Shown here in pieces: positions 8,309-16,298 of a stretch of DNA of 33,838 bases (position 1 is its first letter; each line of letters opens with the position of its first letter). A model generated the notes under the pieces. That model ran no database searches, was not told the origin of the DNA, and worked only from the letters and a program-made list of their open reading frames with translations. A program made the position numbers and the translations under genes. Source of the stretch: a candidate division WOR-3 bacterium (GTDB taxonomy: Bacteria; Hydrothermota; Tepidihabitantia; Tepidihabitantales; Tepidihabitantaceae); contig JBDRUN010000017.1 of assembly GCA_039801365.1 (NCBI GenBank), forward strand, positions 1-33,838, written 5' to 3'.

Positions 8309-8674
8309 ATGTCAGATCCGGTGAAGCGTGTCAGCGCATGGATGCGCAAGTACAACATCGAGCGGGTCAAAGCCACACTCGAAGAACTAAAGCCTGAGAT
8401 GGCCCAGCGGTATCAGGCCGCGGTCGCGGACCTGTACGCAATGGAGATGAAGACCAAGGAAATTCTGAACGCTCAGGGCGTGCAGACCATCCTCTACATC
8501 TCCTACTTGAACTACAGCCGCCAGCTATTCAAACTGTCCCGCAAACAGAAAGTATCGGGTGAGTCAATGCAACTGGCGGCCCAGGTTCTATTGGAAAAGT
8601 GGAAGGCCCGGGGTTGTGACCCCAAGGTCCTTGCCCTGATTCGCAAGGAGGTGTACGACATAGCCGAACCGTAG
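8309..8674 (+). CDS. Hypothetical 121-residue protein
   Basis: I do not recognise a family. The protein is mostly helical and charged, with 'VKRVSAWMRKYNIERVKATLEELKPEM' and 'LYAMEMKTKEILNAQGV', and contains no signal peptide or membrane segment, so it is probably cytoplasmic. The C-terminal half has 'LYISYLNYSRQLFKLSRKQ' and 'QVLLEKWKARGCDPKVLALIRKEV', which might pack as a small helical bundle. The start at 8309 is well supported: AGGAGG at 8295-8300 sits at ideal spacing, while the upstream frame extension begins with TTG and lacks such a site. It stands alone between two gene-poor stretches that carry decayed repeats, so it may be a lineage-specific gene. Confidence 0.7.
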   Translation: MSDPVKRVSAWMRKYNIERVKATLEELKPEMAQRYQAAVADLYAMEMKTKEILNAQGVQTILYISYLNYSRQLFKLSRKQKVSGESMQLAAQVLLEKWKARGCDPKVLALIRKEVYDIAEP

Positions 8675-9082
8675 CACCGCCCCACGCCTTACGCCGCACA
8701 CTCTACGCCGAAATCGGCGACAAGGCAGTTGCGGTCAGAGTGGCTGTCGTCTTGACTTCGAATCCGGCCCGCTCTTTGCCTAGGCCGCAATCGAATGCCG
8801 CACTGCTGCCGACCTCATGGCCATAGCCCAAACTGCCGCAGTGGCTGACGCACCCGCCCGTCGGTCGAGAAGCAGGAAACTTGGCCAAGAAACCCCGTCG
8901 CCCTCGGCATGATGCGTGAAGCGGGTGGCGTCCGACTTGACACGCGGCTGTAATGAGGTATAGCTTGAGCGTGAATAATGATGCCGGGCTGGCTGGCATA
9001 CCCCACCCGGTCTTGATGGGAGTAGAATTGTTCATGATGTCCCCGAAATTCCCGATATTTACCCGAAGTGCGAGGAGGTAGT
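8675..9082. other. Intergenic region containing repeat copy B
   Basis: No gene with a start site is evident. The second half is the degenerate repeat at 8936-9058, which ends just before the ribosome binding site of the next gene. The first part has only overlapping frames without family features. Confidence 0.5.
8936..9058 (-). repeat. Degenerate dispersed repeat, copy B (possible REP-transposase flank)
   Basis: Second copy of the repeat at 7464-7618, about 1.47 kb away in the same orientation. On the minus strand it reads GGGAATTTCGGGGACATCAT followed by GAACAATTC, very like the GGGGACACCATACTTAATT block found in front of many REP-associated Y1 transposases. About 35 bases later an ATGCCAGCC occurs, and the frame one base out of register reads PGIIIHAQAIPHYSRV, loosely like the transposase N-terminus. 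Decay is advanced, so this link is inference. Confidence 0.5.
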
Positions 9083-10216
9083 GTGCCTACAATAAAGTCA
9101 TTGGTTCTGCATTTGAGTATAACGGCTATCTCTGTCATGCTTCCGGTGGCAACTGCGTTTGCCGACGGCTTGGAGGTATCTCTGAGTGCGGAACGCTTCA
9201 CCAATAAGTGGCCGCTGGGCGACCCGGACCCGCACAACATCAGCCCCGGGGAGATAATGCTTGTCACGGTCACGTTCGAACATACCGGAGGTTACCACAA
9301 GTACTATCTGCGCAGCAGCGACTACTTCGAAATCGATGGACTCTATGTCAACGGCTACAAGGCCACGTCATCCGATGACCACTACGTTGCCTGCGTCAAG
9401 CGTAGGAGTGATACCGAATGGTGGTACACTGCTGGGGTACTGTTTGGCGACTTGGGACTGTGGTCACTGGGAACACTCGAACGCAAAGGTGACCGGTGCA
9501 CCATCGTCTTCCTGGCGCGGTTGTACTCGAACTGCCGCTCCGGGCCTATTGCCCTGCAAATGAAAGTCAGGGCTGTTGACATCACGGATATGGACGCTGG
9601 CTTTCAGGACTACGCATCTAATGGCGTTGCGATGGTTGTAGTTGGCTCAACTTCATCGCCCAACCAGCAACCAGATGCCAAGCCAGCAGCGCAATTTGGT
9701 GGCGGTGAGACAGCGGACCATCTGCTTCGCTGGCTCGCAGAGCAGTACTCTGCACACCTGCTTCCGCCTGGAGTATTTGGTGATGGGGTTAGGTCATCGA
9801 TTCAAGGGGATTTCAATGGAGACGGTTGTGAAGACGTAGCTACGTTGGCTTGGCAGAATACCTGTCCCCACCTGATACTCATAGCAGCTGTCAGTACCGA
9901 TAAGGGATACTCTCGATACTGGCTTCGCGGACGGGACTACGGCAGCGTAGAAGAGCTCTCGGTCGTTTGTGTCAATCCGGTAGACAACAGTACGTACTAC
10001 AACGAGGAGGGGTTAGGCGATGCCGGCTACGACATAGATAGAGACGACATTTTCTTTAGCTCCCAGGCAGGTGAGGGGGAATGTTTTAGCTGGCAGTGGT
10101 CGCCTTCGATGCCCCCGGCGACAGCGCGCTTCTGCTTCATAGACTTGGACTCCTTCACCCGCTATTTCTGGAATGGAAAGCACTTTGTTGCGCTTGAGGT
10201 GAATTCCTGGGAGTGA
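9083..10216 (+). CDS. Secreted protein with EF-hand-like DxNxDG motif, function unknown
   Basis: A 377-residue exported protein that I cannot assign to a family. The N-terminus MPTIKSLVLHL... is a Sec signal peptide with likely cleavage after 'TAFA' (about residue 28). Residues about 30-170 form a beta-rich domain (GEIMLVTVTFEHTG, CTIVFLARLYSNCRSGPIALQMKV). After a low-complexity linker near 'SSPNQQPDAKPAAQ', a second domain carries 'GDFNGDGCEDVATLAW', an EF-hand/FG-GAP-type calcium loop. The start is GTG at 9083, preceded by GAGGAGG at 9072-9078; a GTG at 9068 opens the frame further but would place the ribosome binding site inside the gene. It is the first gene after the repeat-bearing region. 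Confidence 0.75.
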   Translation: MPTIKSLVLHLSITAISVMLPVATAFADGLEVSLSAERFTNKWPLGDPDPHNISPGEIMLVTVTFEHTGGYHKYYLRSSDYFEIDGLYVNGYKATSSDDHYVACVKRRSDTEWWYTAGVLFGDLGLWSLGTLERKGDRCTIVFLARLYSNCRSGPIALQMKVRAVDITDMDAGFQDYASNGVAMVVVGSTSSPNQQPDAKPAAQFGGGETADHLLRWLAEQYSAHLLPPGVFGDGVRSSIQGDFNGDGCEDVATLAWQNTCPHLILIAAVSTDKGYSRYWLRGRDYGSVEELSVVCVNPVDNSTYYNEEGLGDAGYDIDRDDIFFSSQAGEGECFSWQWSPSMPPATARFCFIDLDSFTRYFWNGKHFVALEVNSWE

Positions 10217-10728
10217 CCATGGTATGGCTCACAGGAGTTTAGAAACTAGGAAACCGCGGTTCACGGAAGATTACCTTGGGAGGACAGGAATAACCACCTG
10301 TTTCCGGAATATCGGGATTTCGGAATGCGATACGTTTTCTGAGCATGTCAGGGCCGTTGGGTTTCCATGTCTTTTGCCGAATGATGAACCATTGAAGAAA
10401 AGGAAACGTTTCCCTTGCCTGGCTGATATCAAGATGAGAGACGACAAGATGGTGCAGATAGTGGAACCGATACTCGACCCTTCGACAAGCTCATGGTAGG
10501 CTCTGCACGCTCGGTTGCAGACGGATATGTCCGAGGCGGACAAGGTAGCCCCGGCGCTATCGTCGCTACCAACAAAGCGATGGATGCGCTGGTAGATAAG
10601 CCGTAGAGGTTGACGGTCGGTATCATTGTTTAGGCCGCCGGTGGTTGAACCGCTAATGCCCAGCGCGGTGGTTCGGCAACCGGGCCTCTATTGTTGGAAA
10701 CGGCTGAATCAAAACAAAGGCGGTGCGT
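10217..10728. other. Gap with no convincing gene
   Basis: A 91-codon frame at 10224-10499 and a short frame from 10494 to 10604 are open but have no ribosome binding site and no recognisable family. CCCTTCGACAAGCTCA at 10478-10493 resembles a short sequence that recurs in intergenic DNA of many bacteria; only one full copy is seen here. The last bases of the window, GTCCTTCGAC, may be the start of another. Confidence 0.4.
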
Positions 10729-11976
10729 ATGAGATGGAGCATTCTGTCCGTGGCTGCGCTGGCGGTACTCGGTGTAGCACGGACCGACCTAAAGCAGCAG
10801 GCTAAGGCAGCGTATGAGCTTGAGCAGTATCCCAATGCCCTGAGGCTCGCTAGGCAGGCGACCAAGGCGAACCCGAAGGACGCCGAGGCGTGGTACCTAT
10901 TGGGACGCTATATGCACTTCCGTTGCTACGATTCCCGGCCGCTCGCTGGCTTTTCGCGGGCAACGTCGGATTCGATACTCGGTTTTCTTGATCGGGCGGT
11001 AAAGCTGGACCCCAAGCTGGGCGACGCATTCTACTTCATCGGATCGGAACACGGTGTGCGCACCCACGAACCTCTGGTCCGTGGCGATGTCGAACAGGCC
11101 CGGGCCGAGCTACGGGCAGCGCGAACCAAAGGCGGCTATCCTGACTGGATGCTTGAGTACTGCCGAAACCTACTGCGGGTGTGCGAGCGGGACGCCATCC
11201 TTTTCGTGATGGGTGATATGCAGGTGAATGGTGTGCGCTACTTGCAGCTTGTGGAAGGCGAGCGGCCAGACGTCACTGCGTTGCCATATCCGCTCCTGGA
11301 CCGGCCGTGGGCCGTTCTGCTTTACAAAGACGGAATTCCCGGCGCACTTCGGTCGGCACCAATGAGCTGGTCCCGGGAGCAGGTAATGGACATGCACCCG
11401 TACCGGTGGCGAACCGATACGGTACGGATACCGGTGCCGATTTCGGCACTTACCGGTATGGGCATCACGGCCCCGGACACGGTTTTCGAATGGCAGGTTG
11501 AACCGGACCTGTCGAACGGCGAACGGCCAATGCTCAGCGCCATCACCGCCGCGGTAATTGACATCGTCGAGGCGAACAATTGGAGCAGACCTCTCTATTT
11601 CGCGCTTTGCCCGCCGGCCGCGACCGCGGGCATCGTCAGCTACCTGCAGTCCTGTGGCCTGGCACAGCGGCTGCTGCCGGTCCGAACCGCGCAGTACGGG
11701 TTAGCACTCAACACCGAAGTCATCAGAAATGTACTTCTTGACCCGGACTCGTATCGCAACCTCCCCAGCGTCCGGCAGCACGACATGCCACGGGTTTCCG
11801 GGGTGCTCGGCATGTACCGCCATGGGCTGATTGAGCTTGCCGCGCATTACGCCGAAACCGGTCGCAAGGCCGCTTGCGACTCGGTTCTTGACCAGATGAC
11901 CGTGTTGTTGCCGGAAAGCATCCTGCCGTTGCAGCCTGAGCTCCGGGCCGCTGTCGAGCGCCTCAGGAGCCGGTAG
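10729..11976 (+). CDS. Exported TPR protein with DUF2723-tail-like domain
   Basis: A 415-residue protein with a short N-terminal signal (SILSVAALAVLGVAR). TPR-like helices follow at about residues 23-60 (AAYELEQYPNALRLARQA, DAEAWYLLGRY) and 75-95. The central part, 'DAILFVMGDMQVNGVRYLQLVEGERPDV' with 'LLDRPWAVLLY', and later 'NNWSRPLYFA', closely recalls the soluble C-terminal region of DUF2723 membrane proteins ('ILFTYGDNDTFPLWYLQ..EGVRPDV', 'NGWKRPIYFA'). In those proteins the region follows a GT-C-like membrane domain; here it stands alone behind TPRs. The role is unknown, perhaps in surface glycan work. The start at 10729 (ATG) is favoured over GTG at 10723; a weak GGCGG precedes. It is convergent with the next gene. 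Confidence 0.72.
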   Translation: MRWSILSVAALAVLGVARTDLKQQAKAAYELEQYPNALRLARQATKANPKDAEAWYLLGRYMHFRCYDSRPLAGFSRATSDSILGFLDRAVKLDPKLGDAFYFIGSEHGVRTHEPLVRGDVEQARAELRAARTKGGYPDWMLEYCRNLLRVCERDAILFVMGDMQVNGVRYLQLVEGERPDVTALPYPLLDRPWAVLLYKDGIPGALRSAPMSWSREQVMDMHPYRWRTDTVRIPVPISALTGMGITAPDTVFEWQVEPDLSNGERPMLSAITAAVIDIVEANNWSRPLYFALCPPAATAGIVSYLQSCGLAQRLLPVRTAQYGLALNTEVIRNVLLDPDSYRNLPSVRQHDMPRVSGVLGMYRHGLIELAAHYAETGRKAACDSVLDQMTVLLPESILPLQPELRAAVERLRSR

Positions 11977-12057
11977 TCGCACAAGTAGGAGGGCATCGTA
12001 CGTACGACTGCGGCAAAGGCCGGAAAGTAGTATACGAAGATTTCGGTTCTGGGTTGT

Positions 12058-13584
12058 CTAGAGTCGCAGGAGCTTTGTGACCTGACTCGGTCCTTTGTCC
12101 GACTCTAGCTCACAGTAGTACACACCGCCGGGAAGCCCGCTCATGTCGCACCTGACTGCGTGCGAGCCTTGGCTCAACTTCCGGTCAATCAGGGTAAACA
12201 TTCTCCGCCCCAGGACATCAGACACATGTAGCCGTACGTGCTGCGGGCCAGGAACCGCGAAACGCACCGTGGCCACATCTCGACATGGGTTCGGATACAC
12301 ATCGAAACGCCCGCGCAATCCGCCCTGAACAGGCGGAGCGTCCTTGATTCCGCTGACCAGACCGTTTGTATCGGCCTTGATGACCCAGAAGTCAGCGTTG
12401 CCCAGAGTTAGGCTATCCCAGGAGTTGGCGTCGCGCCAGCCCGCTATGGCTAGGCCACTGTCTGATGTCAAGATGATGGCGGAAGGGTCGTCGTTCAAAG
12501 GGCCGCCATACCACCGTGTCCAGAGTGTATCGCCAGCATCATCCAGCCGGAGCAGCCACCAGTTGTCATAGCCCATTCCCGGCGGAGCATAGGTCTGGGA
12601 ATAGGCGGTAAGGTAGTAGCCACTGCTACGGCTTTCGATAATACTGGCTCCGCCGTCATACCGGCCCCTGGTGCCGATGGTTCTTGTCCACTGTGTGTCG
12701 GCACGGGCGTCTAGTTTCATGACCCAGATGTCGCGGTTTGGGAATACATCGTTCTGGCTTCGCTGTCCGGCAAGAATCCATCCGCCGGCTCTTGTTCTTT
12801 CAGGTCGGCCGAGCGTCGTCAGACTGTCCTCACGGAATGACATCACCTTTTGCAGGTTGCCGAACGTATCAATCACAAGATAACTGGCAAAGCCCATGTA
12901 TGCCGGAGGAAACGGCCATTCACCAGTGCAACTGAACGCGGTCATCAAGTACCCGCCATCTCCGGTTGCAGTGATTCCGGCTCCCTGATCCGCGTACTGC
13001 AGGTCGTAGGTTCTAGTCCATATTGTATCGCCATTCTGGTCAAGCTTCAGCAGCCAGATGTCCTTGCCACCAATCTGGGTTCCACGGTTCTTCGTATCGC
13101 CCAGAATCAGATATGTGCCGTCCGGGTTCTGAATCATCGCGCCGCCGTTGTCCTCCAGAGTGTCACCGATGGTCTTGTCTGTAAGGATTTCGCCATTCTG
13201 ACTGACTCTTAGAAACCAGACCTGCCTTCCGTATCGGGGACTATACTTGGTACCGGTAAAGACCAGCTCGTTATTGTTGTTCAGGATTACGTCAAAGATG
13301 AAGTCTCCGCCTGCGCCGACGCCCATCGTGCCAACCCGTCTTGTCCAGACCGTGTCACCGAAAGCGTCTATCTTGATAATGTAACCGTCTTTGTCCCAGG
13401 GGATGTTGGACCAGGTTCCTCCACACACTACGAAATTACCGTTGCCTGTTTCCACGATGCCGCCAAACGCGAATTCAGCCCGGTCGGGCATCCCGTACCG
13501 CTTTATCCACGTCAGCGGCTCAGCGGTACAAACCGCGGCCAGCATGAAAACGATGCGGGCAGCTACGTTGAGGACTGGTCTCAT
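12058..13584 (-). CDS. Secreted beta-propeller-like protein with type IX-like sorting tail
   Basis: A 508-residue exported protein with a signal peptide (VAARIVFMLAAVCTAEP). Residues about 30-410 consist of repeats of roughly 50-60 residues of the pattern 'D.W..KLD..GDT.WTR..G', five or so of which are clear, typical of beta-propeller or delta-60-like repeat proteins found as exported proteins in uncultured bacteria. The C-terminal 80 residues form a sorting tail: 'VYPNPCRDVATVRF', 'VSDVLGRRMFTL' and 'LPGGVYYCEL'. In Bacteroidetes such tails direct export by the type IX system and anchoring; here this is inferred from similarity only. The start at 13584 has only a distant GAGGGA in front. It probably acts at the cell surface or is released. 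Confidence 0.82.
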   Translation of the reverse strand: MRPVLNVAARIVFMLAAVCTAEPLTWIKRYGMPDRAEFAFGGIVETGNGNFVVCGGTWSNIPWDKDGYIIKIDAFGDTVWTRRVGTMGVGAGGDFIFDVILNNNNELVFTGTKYSPRYGRQVWFLRVSQNGEILTDKTIGDTLEDNGGAMIQNPDGTYLILGDTKNRGTQIGGKDIWLLKLDQNGDTIWTRTYDLQYADQGAGITATGDGGYLMTAFSCTGEWPFPPAYMGFASYLVIDTFGNLQKVMSFREDSLTTLGRPERTRAGGWILAGQRSQNDVFPNRDIWVMKLDARADTQWTRTIGTRGRYDGGASIIESRSSGYYLTAYSQTYAPPGMGYDNWWLLRLDDAGDTLWTRWYGGPLNDDPSAIILTSDSGLAIAGWRDANSWDSLTLGNADFWVIKADTNGLVSGIKDAPPVQGGLRGRFDVYPNPCRDVATVRFAVPGPQHVRLHVSDVLGRRMFTLIDRKLSQGSHAVRCDMSGLPGGVYYCELESDKGPSQVTKLLRL

Positions 13585-13672
13585 GGCGAGATTGTAGAAT
13601 CCCTCAGAAAACCAGTCAATACAAGAACCAGCTTATGCAACGCCTGTACCAAGACTAAGTAGCGGTTCGGTA

Positions 13673-14176
13673 TCAGTGGAGCAGCCTGAGTGCTTTGGCA
13701 AGCGAAGTAAGGTTCGCCGCGTAGAACAAGTGGGACCGGCAGCGGCAGTCAGAGGAGCCGAAACCGGGGAAGTGCTGGCGGTGCAGGTCACCAGCGGCCG
13801 GTTCGTAAATGCGCATCGGTTTACGGCCGCATTCACAGCGTGCCGCAGCTAGTGTGCGGACTAGACAGCACTCGCGCATTCCAGGAAAGAAATATGCGTC
13901 CACCGGCCTCATTCTATTCCGGCCGGTGGTGAGGTAGTCTATGTGCCACCGCACACGCTTCTTCCTCGCCAAATGGCGCTGAACCCTCCTGACCGCATTC
14001 AGTCCGCCTGATCCAACGTATAGGTAGAATCCGGCAGGAAAGTCAAGCCTTCCCAGTGCTCCCACTCTCATGTTGCGTGCCTTCTGGTTCCACAGGATAA
14101 GGACATACACAGCCCGACGCATTCTAGATTGCTGGCGCTTGATTCTTGACATTGAAGTTCTGACTTCTGTTCTCAT
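13673..14176 (-). CDS. GIY-YIG-like DUF123 protein
   Basis: A 167-residue protein of the DUF123 family, a GIY-YIG-nuclease-like domain also found fused to endonuclease III in some organisms. The visible motif chain is 'VGALGRLDFPAGFYLYVGSG', 'RVQRHLARKKRVRWHIDYL', 'ECCLVRTLA' and 'PGFGSSDCRCRSHLFY'. The last two are the Cys/His-rich half typical of the family. Function is not established; a role in nucleic-acid processing is suspected. The start at 14176 overlaps the stop of the upstream flavoprotein gene by the ATGA tetranucleotide, strong evidence of translational coupling, although internal ATGs at 14152 and 14122 lie closer to the conserved domain. Confidence 0.85.
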   Translation of the reverse strand: MRTEVRTSMSRIKRQQSRMRRAVYVLILWNQKARNMRVGALGRLDFPAGFYLYVGSGGLNAVRRVQRHLARKKRVRWHIDYLTTGRNRMRPVDAYFFPGMRECCLVRTLAAARCECGRKPMRIYEPAAGDLHRQHFPGFGSSDCRCRSHLFYAANLTSLAKALRLLH

Positions 14177-15474
14177 TTCAACTGCCTACCTGCGATTGCT
14201 TCCGCGACCGCGATTCCTGTTGCCCAGGCAAAGTGTAGGTTGTAACCGCCGGTCTCGGCCCAGGTGTCCAATAGTTCTCCAGTTATGTAAAGGCCGGGAA
14301 ACCGGCAGGCCTGGCAGGTGGTGATGTCAATTTCGTCCAAGCTAACCCCGCCGCCGGTCACGGTCGCACGCTCCATCGGCTCGGTCCCGGTGATGCCGAA
14401 GACCGTGCCTTTCAGAGCGGCGATTGCCTGCTTCTCCCCGGCTCGCGAAAGCTCGCACAGCATCCGGTCCGGCGGCACACCAGCCTGGGCGCATATCACC
14501 TTGCCAAGCCTGCGGGCAACGTAGCCGGCCAGCCGGGTTAGAACCTGCTGCCTAGGATGAATCCGGCGCGCTTCAGCGAACTCTGCGGCAAGCTGTTCGC
14601 GACTCCTGTCCGGCACCCAGTCAATCTTCAGTCTGACGTCCTGGCCTGCTCCGAGTGCCCGGGCCGCGCGACCGGACGGCACAAGCACGGCCGAACCGGA
14701 GACGTACTGGTGTGCGAACACAAAAGGACCTTCGGCCCGCTGGGCAACTGTGGAGTCAATCACAAGTTCGGTTGCGACCCGCGGCTGGGTGATTCCGGCA
14801 AGGCTTGAAAGGTCTTCGGCCGTGCGCAATGCGCACAGGGCTGGAAACCACGGTGAAGTCGCAAGCCCGAGCCGTCGGCACAGCTCAAGTCCATCACCGG
14901 TCGAGCCGGTCTGGGGGAAACTCGCACCGCCGGTGGCGACGCATATGTTCCGGCACAGAAACCTTCCCTCCGGTGTCACCACAACCCAACGCTGGCCCCT
15001 GTCTCCCGGTTCTGCAGTCTGACTTCGTCCTGCTGCATGCTCCAGTGCCGTGACCCGACACGACGTTCTGATAACAACGTCCAGTCTTGCTGCCTCTTGC
15101 ACCAACCGGTCCCGGACACCAGCCGCATCAAGGCCGCAGGGCCAGATACATCCGTCTGCGTCAGTCCGGCTAGTAATGCCTAGTGAGCCGAAGAATCGGA
15201 TAATGCGCTGGTACGGGAAACGCCGCAGCAGGGGTAGCAGCCTCTGGCCTTGCTCGAATCGGTCTGCTATCTGCGTCGGAGTCGCTTCATGGGCAAAGTT
15301 CGCTTTCCGGCCGCCGGTCAGACACAACTTGTGCCCACACCGATCCATCTTCTCAAATACCGTGACCGAAAGACCGAGCCGTGCACCGGCCACAGCCGCG
15401 GCAAGCCCGCTGGCTCCACCACCGACAATGGCCAAATCGCTAACATCCTGATCTTCTGCGAGATGGACGTCCAT
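14173..15474 (-). CDS. YhiN/HI0933-family flavoprotein (BaiN-like)
   Basis: A FAD-dependent protein of the HI0933/YhiN family. The 433-residue product starts 'MDVHLAEDQDVSDLAIVGGG' with a Rossmann dinucleotide motif at about residues 14-24. It also shows 'EKMDRCGHKLCLTGGRKANF' (family typical G.K...TGGGRCN-like region), 'ATGGASFPQTGSTGDGLEL', 'GTEPMERATVTGGGVSLDEID' and the C-terminal 'GLYITGELLDTWAETGGYNLHFAWATG', all diagnostic. Members are soluble flavoenzymes of mostly unknown substrate; the clostridial BaiN reduces bile-acid intermediates. The frame is open up to 15600, but the extra 42 residues resemble no family member and no start there has a good ribosome binding site, so I placed the start at 15474 with moderate certainty. 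It is coupled to the downstream DUF123 gene. Confidence 0.9.
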   Translation of the reverse strand: MDVHLAEDQDVSDLAIVGGGASGLAAAVAGARLGLSVTVFEKMDRCGHKLCLTGGRKANFAHEATPTQIADRFEQGQRLLPLLRRFPYQRIIRFFGSLGITSRTDADGCIWPCGLDAAGVRDRLVQEAARLDVVIRTSCRVTALEHAAGRSQTAEPGDRGQRWVVVTPEGRFLCRNICVATGGASFPQTGSTGDGLELCRRLGLATSPWFPALCALRTAEDLSSLAGITQPRVATELVIDSTVAQRAEGPFVFAHQYVSGSAVLVPSGRAARALGAGQDVRLKIDWVPDRSREQLAAEFAEARRIHPRQQVLTRLAGYVARRLGKVICAQAGVPPDRMLCELSRAGEKQAIAALKGTVFGITGTEPMERATVTGGGVSLDEIDITTCQACRFPGLYITGELLDTWAETGGYNLHFAWATGIAVAEAIAGRQLK

Positions 15475-15672
15475 CAGATTTTCGCTTGACAACGGGAACG
15501 TGTTACTGCATCCTTTCGGCGCGTGGGGCGTCAAAGAATGTAGGAGCACGGCAGTCCGGTCTTCACAAACCGGCTCGGTCAAAGACATTGCCGCGATCAC
15601 TGGACTGTTCGTGTCTCCTTTTTTAGACCCCTCTTGCTTGACGCTGTCCAGTCCGAGTTGGCTACCTTTTTC

Positions 15673-16089
15673 TTATTCGCCGACAACAGTGACAATCACA
15701 CTCCTCTGCCGTGGACGGTTGTCGAAATCGAGAAATACAATCTGTTGCCACGTCCCCAGCACCAATTTACCTTCCCTGACCGGAAACGCGCGCGAGGCGC
15801 CAACGAGAGCAGAACGCAGGTGGGCGAACCCGTTACCATCGCCCCAGGTGTCGTTGTGGCGGTAGCGCCGGTCCTGCGGGGCCAGACGGTTTAGTGCCTC
15901 CTTCAAGTCTGTAACCGCACCTGGCTCGAACTCGACCGTCGTGATACCCGCGGTCGAACCTGGGTTCGCGATGCAGACGATGCCGTTTCTGATTCCTGAC
16001 TTCTCGACAACGCGCCGGACCTGTTTGGTGATGTCTTTGATGTCGCAGAAACCGGCTGTTTCAAGCCTGAAGCTGTCGGCAAAGACCAT
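15673..16089 (-). CDS. YjbQ/UPF0047-family protein
   Basis: A 138-residue protein, the same length as E. coli YjbQ. Conserved blocks are 'GIVCIANPGSTAGITTVEFEPG', 'YRHNDTWGDGNGFAHLRSALVG', 'GKLVLGTWQQIVFLDFDNRPR'. Histidines in the RHND.WGDGN.FAHLR block and in the STA...TV region form the presumed metal site, though the first block has N where many members have H ('CIANPGST' versus 'C.HTSA'). YjbQ can stand in weakly for thiamine phosphate synthase and its main role is uncertain. It sits about 200 bases upstream of the flavoprotein gene on the same strand and only a weak ribosome binding site precedes it. Confidence 0.93.
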   Translation of the reverse strand: MVFADSFRLETAGFCDIKDITKQVRRVVEKSGIRNGIVCIANPGSTAGITTVEFEPGAVTDLKEALNRLAPQDRRYRHNDTWGDGNGFAHLRSALVGASRAFPVREGKLVLGTWQQIVFLDFDNRPRQRSVIVTVVGE

Positions 16090-16298
16090 GCTCTAGCTAA
16101 TCTAGACAAACTGACCGGTGAGTCAAACTGGGCAGGCGCCATGCACAATCCGGCGCAATCCCGGCCTTTCTGCTCGCCCTTTGCGTCCCGGCGCAGAGCA
16201 CCGGGCGTCCGACAACCGGAATTCGCGAAACCAAAAGTCCAACAAACAGCCCAGTACTCAAAGTTCTGAACTCAGTACTTCAGGCCGTAGTACGATTG

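Noticed and set aside
10224-10499. 91-codon ORF after the exported protein
   Set aside because: No ribosome binding site, no family features, composition unlike the neighbouring genes; may be chance.
15475-15600. Longer start for the YhiN flavoprotein
   Set aside because: The 42 added residues do not resemble the family N-terminus, although the true start remains somewhat uncertain.
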